From Sphingomonas naasensis (GTDB lineage Bacteria; Pseudomonadota; Alphaproteobacteria; Sphingomonadales; Sphingomonadaceae), in contig NZ_SRXU01000011.1 in the NCBI RefSeq assembly GCF_004792695.1, positions 1-64,000 on the forward strand: DNA of 64,000 nucleotides. Reading direction: 5' to 3'. Below are positions 25,972-35,514 of the stretch, in pieces. The position numbers and the translations under genes were made by a program. Positions within the stretch are counted from its first letter, which is position 1, and each line of letters starts with the position of its first letter. Under the pieces are notes generated by a model that saw nothing but the letters and a program-made list of their open reading frames with translations, searched no databases and was not told the origin of the DNA.

Positions 25972-28039
25972 CCGCTCCCGCTCCGCCCGGCGCAAGCCGA
26001 TCCTCCGCCGCCTGATCGTGCTCGGCGGCGCGATCGGCGCGTTCGCGCTGGTGCTCGCGGCATGGTTCGCGCTCGTCCGCGGGCGGCCCGATCCGGCGGC
26101 GGCAGAGCAAGCGGTCGAGCGCAGCGGAAAACTGCTCGAGGCGCACAACGCCAGCGCCGCGCGCGATCAGGCGCGTGTCGCGGTGCGCGCCGATCCGGGC
26201 AACGCCCAGGCGCATCTGATACTCGCCAAAGCCCTGCTCGCGCTCGACGACGGCGCCGCTGCCGAACCCGAGCTGCGCCGCGCGCTCGAGGCCGGCTACA
26301 AGCCCGGACAGGTCGCGCATCTGCGTGCGCATGCGCTGCTGCTGCAGGGCGAGGCGGAAAAGGCGCTGGCCGAAGTCGCCAAGGCCGATCCGCGGGCGCG
26401 CGGCTATGCGCTGCGCATCCGCGCCCGCGCGCTCGCCGCGCTCGGCAAGCTCCCCGAGGCCTTTGCCGCGCTCGATCAGGCCGTCCGCGCCGCGCCGCGC
26501 GACGCCGACATCCAGGTCGATGCCGGCCGGCTCAAGCTCGACGCGGGCGACGTGCTCGGCGCGATCCGCGCCTCCGAACAGGCCGTGAAGCTCGACGGCG
26601 GCAATACCGACGCGCTGGTGCTGCGCGGCGAGATGGTGCGCAGCCAGTTCGGCCTGATCGCCGCCTTGCCCTGGTTCGAGGCCGCTCTACAGCGCGACCC
26701 CGAGGACTATGGCGCGCTGATCGAATATGCCGCGACGCTGGGCGATGCCGGGCGCGCGGTGGATTCGCTCAACGCGACGCGGCGCGCGCTGGCGGCGCGA
26801 CCGGGCAGCCCGCAGGCGCTCTATCTTCAGGCAGTGATCGCCGCGCGCGCGGGCAACACCGATCTCGCCCGCAGCCTGATCGAACGCGCCGGCCCCGGGC
26901 TCGCCCAGATCCCCGCGGCCTTGCTGCTCGGTGGTGCGCTCGACGTCGAATCCGCCGATTACGAGCAGGCGATGGACAAGCTCCGGCCGGTCGTCGCCAA
27001 TCAACCGATGAATCTCGCGGCGCGCAAGCTGCTCGCGGTCGCGCTGCTGCGCACCGACAGCGCGCGCAATGCGATCGACTTGCTGCGCCCGGTGATCGAA
27101 CGCGGTGACGCGGACAGCTATGCGCTCACCCTTGCCGCGCGCGGCTATGAACGCATCGGCGACCGCGCCGCCGCGGCGCAATTGCTCGATCGTGCCGCCT
27201 GGCCGGAGCGCGGCGATGCCGCTGCCTTCTCGACCGATGACAGCACCGCCGTGCTCGCCGCCGATGCCGATCAGCGCCCGGGCGATCCGGCCGCGCTCGT
27301 CCCGCTGATCCGCGCGCTGATCGGCCAGGGCGACAAGGCGGGCGCGCTCGCAAGGGCGCAGGACATGGCGCGGCGCCATCCCGGGGCGCCCGCCGCGCAC
27401 CTGCTCGTCGGCGACACGCTGATGACGATGCACCGCTTCGCCGACGCCGCCGCTGCCTATCGCAGCGCCGCCGATATGCGTTTCGACGAGCCCGCGATGC
27501 TGCGGCTGATCGAGGCGCTCGATCGCGCCGATCGCCGCGCCGACGCCGCCACAGTGCTTGCGTTGTTCCTCTCGCAAAATCCGGTCAACGCCGCCGCGTT
27601 GCGCGTTTCGGGCCGCTGGCAACTCGCCGCAGGCGATTACGACGCGGCGATCGACACGCTAGAGCTGCTGCGCACGCGCACGGGCGATGGCGATGCCGCG
27701 CTCAACGCCGATCTCGCGGTCGCCTATACCGGCGCCGGCGAATTCGAGACGGCGGCGGAATTCGGCGAGGCGGCCTATGCCCTCGCCCCCGCCAATCCGG
27801 TGACCGCCGACGCGTGGGGCTGGGCGCTCTATCGCAATGGCGATGCGCAGGGCGCGGTCGAGCTGCTCCAGAAAGCGGTGGTGCTCGCGCCGCACCATGC
27901 CGGGCTGCGCTGGCACCTCGCGCAGATCTACGCCGATCTCGGCCGCAAGCCCGAGGCGCGGCAACAGGCGCAAGCCGCGCTTGCCGATCCGCGCTTCGGC
28001 GATCGCGCGGCGGCGACCGCGCTCGCCGCGCAATCCTGA
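25955..28039 (+). CDS. prsT: TPR-repeat protein of the PEP-CTERM operon (PrsT-like)
   Basis: 694 residues; the ATG lies 17 bp inside the end of prsR. A basic start and one membrane helix (LIVLGGAIGAFALVLAAWFALV) are followed by TPR units through to the C-terminus (for example AAYRSAADMRF, DAQGAVELLQKAVVLAPHHAGLRWHLAQIYADLG). PrsT proteins are usually lipoproteins; here there is no lipobox Cys, so it is more likely held by the N-terminal anchor. TPRs suggest a scaffold for polysaccharide assembly or export. The name rests on position as much as on sequence. Confidence 0.8.
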   Translation: MTSSRNRSRSARRKPILRRLIVLGGAIGAFALVLAAWFALVRGRPDPAAAEQAVERSGKLLEAHNASAARDQARVAVRADPGNAQAHLILAKALLALDDGAAAEPELRRALEAGYKPGQVAHLRAHALLLQGEAEKALAEVAKADPRARGYALRIRARALAALGKLPEAFAALDQAVRAAPRDADIQVDAGRLKLDAGDVLGAIRASEQAVKLDGGNTDALVLRGEMVRSQFGLIAALPWFEAALQRDPEDYGALIEYAATLGDAGRAVDSLNATRRALAARPGSPQALYLQAVIAARAGNTDLARSLIERAGPGLAQIPAALLLGGALDVESADYEQAMDKLRPVVANQPMNLAARKLLAVALLRTDSARNAIDLLRPVIERGDADSYALTLAARGYERIGDRAAAAQLLDRAAWPERGDAAAFSTDDSTAVLAADADQRPGDPAALVPLIRALIGQGDKAGALARAQDMARRHPGAPAAHLLVGDTLMTMHRFADAAAAYRSAADMRFDEPAMLRLIEALDRADRRADAATVLALFLSQNPVNAAALRVSGRWQLAAGDYDAAIDTLELLRTRTGDGDAALNADLAVAYTGAGEFETAAEFGEAAYALAPANPVTADAWGWALYRNGDAQGAVELLQKAVVLAPHHAGLRWHLAQIYADLGRKPEARQQAQAALADPRFGDRAAATALAAQS

Positions 28040-28059
28040 TCGGGGCAGCGGCGCCCCAT

Positions 28060-28104
28060 AAATGAAAGAGGCCGCCGGGCCCCGTCAGGGTACCCGGCGA
28101 CCTC
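28060..28104 (-). terminator. Intrinsic terminator of the minus-strand small RNA
   Basis: A 12-bp stem with one mismatch (28068-28079 with 28093-28104) followed, on the minus strand, by tttcattt. On the plus strand the stem is not followed by a T-run, so the minus strand is the better reading, though it could also protect the 3' end of the prsT transcript. Confidence 0.75.
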
Positions 28105-28238
28105 CGACATGGTCAGCGGCCGGAGAGCTCCAGCCCGGGAGACCATGCGGGCCGCTTTGCGAAGACCGATGCGCGTTGATTGGAGGAGGATACCTCCCGC
28201 GCATCTACGGACGGAGGGCTTCCGTTCGCGTCTTCAGC

Positions 28239-28295
28239 TCAGCGGCGCGTCTCCCGAACGAACTGAACCGACCCCATTGCTGAACCATGAGACAT
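28239..28295 (-). CDS. 18-codon ORF with extreme Shine-Dalgarno
   Basis: The ATG at 28295 heads MSHGSAMGSVQFVRETRR, ending in TGA. The core AGGAGG is 7 nt upstream of ATG and sits in a 15-nt complement to the 16S tail, the strongest ribosome site in the window. The peptide is hydrophilic with a basic end, unlike any family I know. It may be translated for itself or to control folding of the RNA that follows. Confidence 0.4.
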   Translation of the reverse strand: MSHGSAMGSVQFVRETRR

Positions 28296-28344
28296 CGGAT
28301 CACCTCCTTTCGCCAGTTGAAGAACGAGTGTGACTTGCGGCCAC

Positions 28345-28410
28345 GAGCGAATCTTGAATCATCGCGAATCGTAGAACAAGTCTTGTTTTGCGACGAAGAT
28401 GGTGCGATTC
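28345..28410. promoter_or_regulatory. Cluster of GANTC (CcrM methylation) sites upstream of the small RNA
   Basis: gaatc occurs at 28349-28353, 28356-28360 and 28366-28370, and gattc at 28406-28410. Three within 22 bp is far denser than expected for GC-rich DNA. They lie where the promoter of the minus-strand unit should be. Confidence 0.45.
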
Positions 28411-28451
28411 TTAGAGTTCTGTGGTTCGCGACGCGCGCCGCTTCGCGCGAC

Positions 28452-28991
28452 TCAGCCGCGACAATCCTCCGCAACGCGCAAGATTTCGGACCAGGCAGGG
28501 ACGACGAGGGTCGGTAGTCCGCCGCCTTCGACCACGATCCGCCCCCGGCTGTAACCCATCGCGTCGATCAAGGGATCGCGCGCGCCGAGCTCGGCCACGG
28601 CGCCGGCCGTGCCGGGCGCGGTCGAGAGAGTTCGCGACAGGCTGGTGGTGCGGATCGTCAGGCTCGGCGACGCCGCCTGGCCCGCGCGCGACAACAGGAT
28701 TCGCCCGCGCGTCCGATCGCAGCGAAGGCTCAGCTCGGGCATCCGGCCCACGCCTCCGAACGCGGCGACGCCGCCCTGCCCGTCGGGGCGCCCACTCCAG
28801 TCGCCCGGGGTTACCGGCCAGTCGCGCCAGTCGGCGCTGGCCGGCGGCGGCGGCGCAGGGGTCGGCGTGGGCGCGGGCGCGGGAATGGCGACCGGCGGCG
28901 CAGGGCGCGGCGGCGGCGCGCTGGGGGCGACGCAGGCGGCGAGCGGCAGGGCCCCGAAGGCGATGCCGGCGAACACGGAGGAACGACGCAT
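28452..28991 (-). CDS. Proline-rich lipoprotein of unknown function
   Basis: 179 residues from ATG 28991. A lipoprotein signal (MRRSSVFAGIAFGALPLAAC) with lipobox LAAC, then a Pro/Ala spacer (residues about 22-50) and a globular domain: WPVTPGDWSGRPD, ELSLRCDRTRGRILL, LSTAPG, GYSRGRIVVEGGGLPTLVVPAWSEILRVAEDC. Two Cys in this domain could form a disulfide. The W-x(n)-C-D pattern is common in alphaproteobacterial envelope proteins of unknown function. Predicted to sit in the outer or inner membrane facing the periplasm. Confidence 0.75.
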   Translation of the reverse strand: MRRSSVFAGIAFGALPLAACVAPSAPPPRPAPPVAIPAPAPTPTPAPPPPASADWRDWPVTPGDWSGRPDGQGGVAAFGGVGRMPELSLRCDRTRGRILLSRAGQAASPSLTIRTTSLSRTLSTAPGTAGAVAELGARDPLIDAMGYSRGRIVVEGGGLPTLVVPAWSEILRVAEDCRG

Positions 28992-29045
28992 GGCGCGCCT
29001 TATGCGGGAAGTCCCCCGCCGCCTCAACCGTCGATCAGGCCGCGA

Positions 29046-29510
29046 TCAGGCAGCCGCCCGCCGGCGCGCGATGATCCGCTCGACATGGCTGTAGAGCACT
29101 TGCTCCTCGCGCTCGATCCGCTCGGCGAGGCCCGCCATCAGCGCTTCGGTCTCGGCGCGAAACCGCTCCCATTCGCGATTGATCCGGCCGACCGGCCAGG
29201 CCGCGATGTAGTTGGCGAAGGTCGGGCCGAGCAGGCCGTGCTCCTGGCGATAGCGCCACGCGATATTGGTCGCGATCGCATCGCCCGAGGAGAGCAGGCG
29301 ATCGTAGATCAGCAGATCCTCGCGGTTGCAATGATCGAGCAGCGCCTGCGCAAGGCCCCAGCGCAACGCGGCAACCGCGGCGGCATCGGGAACCGGGGCG
29401 GCGACGATCTCGAGCAATTGCGCGGCATGAGCTTCGAGTGCCCGATGTTCTGCGCAAAGCTCCGATATCACCCCGAACGACTCCCTGATTGCCGGGGAAG
29501 CTAAAAGCAT
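29046..29510 (-). CDS. Hemerythrin HHE-domain protein
   Basis: 154 residues from ATG 29510 (an in-frame TTG three codons earlier is possible). Four-helix pattern with metal-ligand candidates in order: EHRALEAH, the LLDHCNREDLLIYDRLL block (H and E), EHGLLGP, and the final helix EREEQVLYSHVERI. These match the H..HxxxE..H pattern of HHE proteins, which bind a di-iron centre and are linked to O2, NO or redox sensing. Cytoplasmic. It lies upstream of the lipoprotein and downstream of uvrB on the same strand. Confidence 0.85.
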   Translation of the reverse strand: MLLASPAIRESFGVISELCAEHRALEAHAAQLLEIVAAPVPDAAAVAALRWGLAQALLDHCNREDLLIYDRLLSSGDAIATNIAWRYRQEHGLLGPTFANYIAAWPVGRINREWERFRAETEALMAGLAERIEREEQVLYSHVERIIARRRAAA

Positions 29511-29603
29511 GACTGGCAATCGACGGTAAGTCCGTAGAGTCCCCGGCCCGGAATCGCTATCGAAGCATATCCATTCGTTATGCTTGGGTAATAGACGCCG
29601 CGA

Positions 29604-31802
<2,199 letters not shown>

Positions 31803-32176
31803 CGCAGCGAATATGGGGCCTTTGCGCGAGGACGCAAACGATCGCGACTGTAGGAACCGGAAGCCGGCTTTTTGTAGGCGTTGGCGGGTCTAGAGTCGCA
31901 AGAGTCGCGATAGAACGACTCTCGCGTTGCGCCGGTAGGAAATCTTGTTGCGCAAGGCTGTAGGGAAATCGACGGCGTCAAAGAGCGCGGCCAGGCCTAT
32001 GCCGGGCCGGACCGGCGCGCAGGGCAGCAGCCGAAATCCTACATTGCAAGGCGTGCAAGCCCGCATTGGCAGAGTGGCCATCGGTCGACACCGGCGCGAC
32101 CCGACCTCTCGATATCTTGATCGTCCGCTCCGTAGACAGGAACCGGCGCTGACGGATATCAGGTTATGGGACGGTG
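31803..32176. other. Gene-free, A/T-richer stretch between uvrB and the lipase-like gene
   Basis: No convincing ORF on either strand. It contains the uvrB promoter side and one hairpin (agagtcg/cgactct around 8 nt, 31901-31922) without a T-run. Base composition is less GC-biased than the flanking housekeeping genes, continuing into the next gene. Confidence 0.6.
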
Positions 32177-34054
32177 CTAAAATCTCCTGCGGGTCGGAGG
32201 CTCTATCACCTGCCCCCGCTCCCGGCCGTCGGGGGCTCTTCTGACCCTCGGCAACACGAAATAGCCGAAGACCCCTCCGCTGGCCATTTCGTCGTACGCA
32301 ATGTTCATCCTGGCCGTGTCCGCAATCGTCCACAGCTGGGACGGCACCGGTGTAAAGCCGTCATGGGATTCCATCGAATAGCATCTTGGAAGCGAGAGGA
32401 TGCTGGAGGCGCCGGCGAGCGCCGAGAATTCCACGCCCTTGCGCTCGAAGATCTGCTTGTTGAACTGCGCGACGACACTCGTCCGCATTTCCCGCAACGC
32501 CTCGACCCGCTTGCCCACCGCCTCGAGGGGTGCGCTCATGATGTCGGCGCAGGGGGTGCCCAGATTCGGCGTTCCCATCATCATGAGGTGCACAACCTGT
32601 GGCTTGCGATCCGGGTAGATCGGCATCGACTGGTGGATATATTGCCGCGCGACGAGACCTCCCATCGTGTGCGCGACGATGTCCACATGCCACGCATTCG
32701 AGAATTCCTGCGCATATCGGATATAGCTTGCCAGTTCGGCGGCGTTTTGGCTGATCGTCTTGGTGGGTTTGAAGGACGTAGCGCTTTCGCCCATGTCCAT
32801 CTTTCCCTTTTCCGGCCGTTCGCCAACCGCGAATGCCTGCCAGCCACCGTAATGCGTGTCGTTGAGCATGCTGGACCAGGCTCTCCACATCAACCAATCG
32901 GTCCAGTAGCCATGGACCAGCACGAGTGGCCTGGGCGCGAGGTTCAAATTACGTTCGAGATCGTCGATCTTCTTGTTCTTGTCCCAGATTTCGGCCTTGA
33001 TAATCTGGCGCGACCTCTGCTGGCCGCTGTCGAACCAGGCATAGCCCGATGAATCCCACAAGAATTCAACGGTTTTCTCCTCGCCGGCCGCGACACTGAA
33101 AGAAATCTCCTTCAGTAGATCTGCATCTCTCGGGTCGGCCCCTTTCAAACTACTCCTATCCTTGAACACCAGCTTGGCAGACTGTTCCTCGCTTGAATCA
33201 TTGGCGACGATCGCTTTCATTTTTACGATATTGCCGTCAATCGTGCGATTCTGAGGCGTGATCTCGCGCCATTCTTCCCAGTTAGGAAACTTCATGTCCT
33301 CGAACTTGAGGTCCACCATGCGAAGCGGCGAGCCGCACCGCCGGAGATTCCAGCGCAGCGTATCGGTGATGTTGCCATACGTCTTCGAGTAGCTGTTCGA
33401 CAGATGATCGAGGTTGGAGAGCGGCGCGCGGTGCGAGCCGTCGGTGGAGAAGGAGATGGGGTCGGTGCGGCCGTAGGAAACCGGCACGGTGGTGCTGCCG
33501 CCTTCCTTGGGCTTGCACTGGCCGCTGTAGCTGCTCGAGTTGGAACCGGTACTCGTCGAATGGAGCGATGGCAGGGTGATGCCGATCGAATAGGCTCCGT
33601 TGGAGCTCATCGTGACGCCGAAGGTTGCAGGCACGCCCGGCGTCTCGGCGCGCGTTTCCCGTTTCGTGGTGAAGGAACCCGACATCGTCCGCGGCTGACG
33701 CTCACCGCTGCACATGAGCTGGTCCGTCGACGAACGGCTTTCGGAGAAAGTGAGCAGCGAGGTCGCCCTGGCCCTGGCGACGCTGTCCCCCGTCCGTTCG
33801 GGCGTCTCCCGGACCGTGATCAGCGCCGAATAGTCGTAACTCGTCGTCGAACTGGTGGTCTGAATGCCCTTGCCGGCGATCCGCGGCACGGACTTGGACA
33901 CCGAACTCGTTTGCTTGCGCGTGAATTGAACCGACCCCGACCATCCCCTGACGCATTTGGCGGCGAGCGGGGCGGCGGCGGGCGGCGGCGGGTTCGCCGC
34001 GCTCGTGAGCATCAGGCCGAAAGCCAGTGACGGGATAAGTCGCAGCTTGCTCAT
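32177..34054 (-). CDS. Exported lipase-like alpha/beta hydrolase with altered catalytic triad
   Basis: 625 residues from ATG 34054, where a Sec signal starts (MSKLRLIPSLAFGLMLTSAA). Residues about 25-390 are Ser/Thr-rich and beta-like without known family. An alpha/beta hydrolase domain follows: PLVLVHGYWTDWLMW, AEL-ASYI, VDIVAHTMGGLVARQYI, and SHDGFTPVPSQLW. The nucleophile of the GHSMGG elbow is Thr463 (ACG), not Ser, and no His follows the acid region, where related lipases carry the catalytic His. The gene is visibly A/T-richer than its neighbours, suggesting recent transfer. Likely periplasmic or surface; activity doubtful. Confidence 0.8.
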   Translation of the reverse strand: MSKLRLIPSLAFGLMLTSAANPPPPAAAPLAAKCVRGWSGSVQFTRKQTSSVSKSVPRIAGKGIQTTSSTTSYDYSALITVRETPERTGDSVARARATSLLTFSESRSSTDQLMCSGERQPRTMSGSFTTKRETRAETPGVPATFGVTMSSNGAYSIGITLPSLHSTSTGSNSSSYSGQCKPKEGGSTTVPVSYGRTDPISFSTDGSHRAPLSNLDHLSNSYSKTYGNITDTLRWNLRRCGSPLRMVDLKFEDMKFPNWEEWREITPQNRTIDGNIVKMKAIVANDSSEEQSAKLVFKDRSSLKGADPRDADLLKEISFSVAAGEEKTVEFLWDSSGYAWFDSGQQRSRQIIKAEIWDKNKKIDDLERNLNLAPRPLVLVHGYWTDWLMWRAWSSMLNDTHYGGWQAFAVGERPEKGKMDMGESATSFKPTKTISQNAAELASYIRYAQEFSNAWHVDIVAHTMGGLVARQYIHQSMPIYPDRKPQVVHLMMMGTPNLGTPCADIMSAPLEAVGKRVEALREMRTSVVAQFNKQIFERKGVEFSALAGASSILSLPRCYSMESHDGFTPVPSQLWTIADTARMNIAYDEMASGGVFGYFVLPRVRRAPDGRERGQVIEPPTRRRF

Positions 34055-34412
34055 CGACTCCCTCGAACATTGTCGGTCTGGCGTCGACCACGCCCGCATC
34101 GCTGCGGCGGATCCCCCCGATGCACCTGCGAACCGGGCTACAATAGGCCCCGGCGGCGTCCAAGCAGGCCACGGGGCATGCGGGCAGCCTTGGTCGCCGG
34201 AATGGCGACCTTCAACGCAAGGGTGGCAGATTGGCGTGATTCCGGGGTTCCGACGCGTCGATTTGCGAGCCGGACCGCGCCCGCTTTTGCGCGAAGCCAG
34301 GCCATGCGACCCCATCGGAAGTGGGTCGGACGCGGCCGCTTCCCACGAAGCCCGGATTGCCAAGCGACATCAATTCGGCTTTTGGAAGCGCAACACCTTC
34401 AGGGAACCATTT
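34055..34412. other. Gene-free region between the lipase-like gene and the DUF3617 lipoprotein
   Basis: Shared upstream region of two divergent genes. In-frame upstream extensions on both strands lack plausible starts and family features. No terminator or clear promoter could be picked out. Confidence 0.6.
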
Positions 34413-34982
34413 ATGCGCGCCATCCTCGTCCTCGGAACCGCTGCACTTGCGCTCTCCGCCTGTCAGTCGGCCGAGGAGAAGCACGCCGCCGAGACCGGCG
34501 AGATCGAGGTGACCAATGCGCCGACCGCGCAGGTTGCGAAGCTGCTCAAGGCGGCTGCGCCGAAGACCGCCGCCAGGCCGGGGCTGTGGAAGGCCGCGCT
34601 ACGGATCGAGAGCGTCGATGTCGGCCCCGGCAGCGACAATGCCGCGCAGCTCGCAATGGCGAAGAAGCTCGAGCGCGACGCGACCGAATGCAAGACCGCC
34701 GAGCAATTGAAGCCCTTCGACATCTCCAAACTCGAAAAGGCGGCGGGCGAGTGCACCTTCGTCCGCTATGTCGCCAAGGGCGGCAAGGTCGATGCCGAAA
34801 TCCGCTGCAAGAAGCCCAACGGGCCGATCACCGAGCTGCGGATCAACGGCACCAGCGCGCCCACCGGCTTCGACGTCGGCATCGAGACCCGCACCGGCAC
34901 GGCCGGCAAACCGGGCTTCTCGCTGGTCCGGATGCGCTCGACCGGCGCGCGCCTCGGCGAGTGCGCCGGCACGGCCGGCTGA
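34413..34982 (+). CDS. DUF3617-type lipoprotein
   Basis: 189 residues from ATG 34413 (agggaacc upstream). A lipoprotein signal (MRAILVLGTAALALSAC) with lipobox LSAC. The mature part fits DUF3617: PGLWKAALRIESVDV, a Cys in DATECKTAEQLKPFD, ECTFVRYVAKGGKVDAEIRCKKPNG and RTGTAGKPGFSLVRMRSTGARLGEC. The paired Cys likely form disulfides. Family function is unknown; members are common in sphingomonads. Confidence 0.85.
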   Translation: MRAILVLGTAALALSACQSAEEKHAAETGEIEVTNAPTAQVAKLLKAAAPKTAARPGLWKAALRIESVDVGPGSDNAAQLAMAKKLERDATECKTAEQLKPFDISKLEKAAGECTFVRYVAKGGKVDAEIRCKKPNGPITELRINGTSAPTGFDVGIETRTGTAGKPGFSLVRMRSTGARLGECAGTAG

Positions 34983-34988
34983 GGCCGC

Positions 34989-35510
34989 TCAGTCGGTGCG
35001 GCGGCGATAGGCGATCCGCCACATCAGCGCAGCGATGATGGCGGAAATGACGGCGAGGAGCGCGCTCGACGCCAGCGCGCTGAGCCAGCGGAACAGCCAG
35101 GTGCGGCCGTCGATCTCGGGCATGGCGAACATCCCGAAGCCATAGGTCTGCGCCCCGACGAAGATCAGCATCGCAGTCATCGCGCCGACCAAAGCGGCAT
35201 GCCAGGCGCGGCGCAGTCCGGCGACATGGAGCGCCAGCCAGATCGGGCCGCCGACCGCGGTGATCGCGATTCCCGAGAAGACGCTGCCGATCAGCCAGCC
35301 CTTGAGCAGGTTGAGCGGATCGCTCTGGCCGCCGAGCAGCACCAGCGCGAGCACGATGAGCCCGGCGAGCGCGCTGCCCGCGCCGAGCGCGAGCCCGGCG
35401 CGATCGATCGCGGTATCGTAGCGTTGCGGCGCGCGCGACGCGCGGCGATGGATCCGTTCCAGTGCCCCTCTCCCGGCCGCGAGAATAGTCCGTGGCGCGC
35501 GGCGCCTCAA
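34989..35510 (-). CDS. Four-helix membrane protein of unknown function
   Basis: 173 residues if the TTG at 35510 is used. Four hydrophobic segments: GSALAGLIVLALVLLGG, GSVFSGIAITAVGGPIWLAL, AALVGAMTAMLIFVGAQTYG and a final LASSALLAVISAIIAALMW before YRRRTD. No family recognised. The start is odd: no ATG or GTG exists between the upstream stop region and the first helix. A CTG at 35462 has a much better ribosome site (gggagagggg) and would give 157 residues. It follows the metallo-hydrolase gene closely on the same strand. Confidence 0.65.
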   Translation of the reverse strand: MRRRAPRTILAAGRGALERIHRRASRAPQRYDTAIDRAGLALGAGSALAGLIVLALVLLGGQSDPLNLLKGWLIGSVFSGIAITAVGGPIWLALHVAGLRRAWHAALVGAMTAMLIFVGAQTYGFGMFAMPEIDGRTWLFRWLSALASSALLAVISAIIAALMWRIAYRRRTD

Positions 35511-35514
35511 GCGT

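Larger units (their letters stand above)
28060..28330 (-). ncRNA. Candidate structured small RNA with leader mini-ORF
   Basis: Read on the minus strand: a 15-nt ribosome binding site equal to the complement of the 16S rRNA 3' end (28311-28297), an 18-codon ORF, a hairpin with arms acgga/tccgt, a second hairpin with 8-bp arms (28168-28175 with 28198-28205) whose top shows GGAGG-TAT-CCTCC-TCC, two competing 7-bp pairings (28108-28114 with 28141-28147; 28115-28121 with 28150-28156), and a strong terminator with a T-rich tail. No downstream minus-strand gene follows, so it is a stand-alone unit rather than a leader. Ends are estimates; the promoter would lie near 28345-28380. Confidence 0.5.

Noticed and set aside
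28108..28156. H-type pseudoknot in the small RNA
   Set aside because: The two stems would be joined by 0- and 2-nt loops, too short to span 7-bp helices; competing hairpins are the more realistic reading.
31901..31922. Terminator or tRNA-like hairpin after uvrB promoter side
   Set aside because: Stem agagtcg/cgactct has no T-run, and no cloverleaf can be drawn around it.
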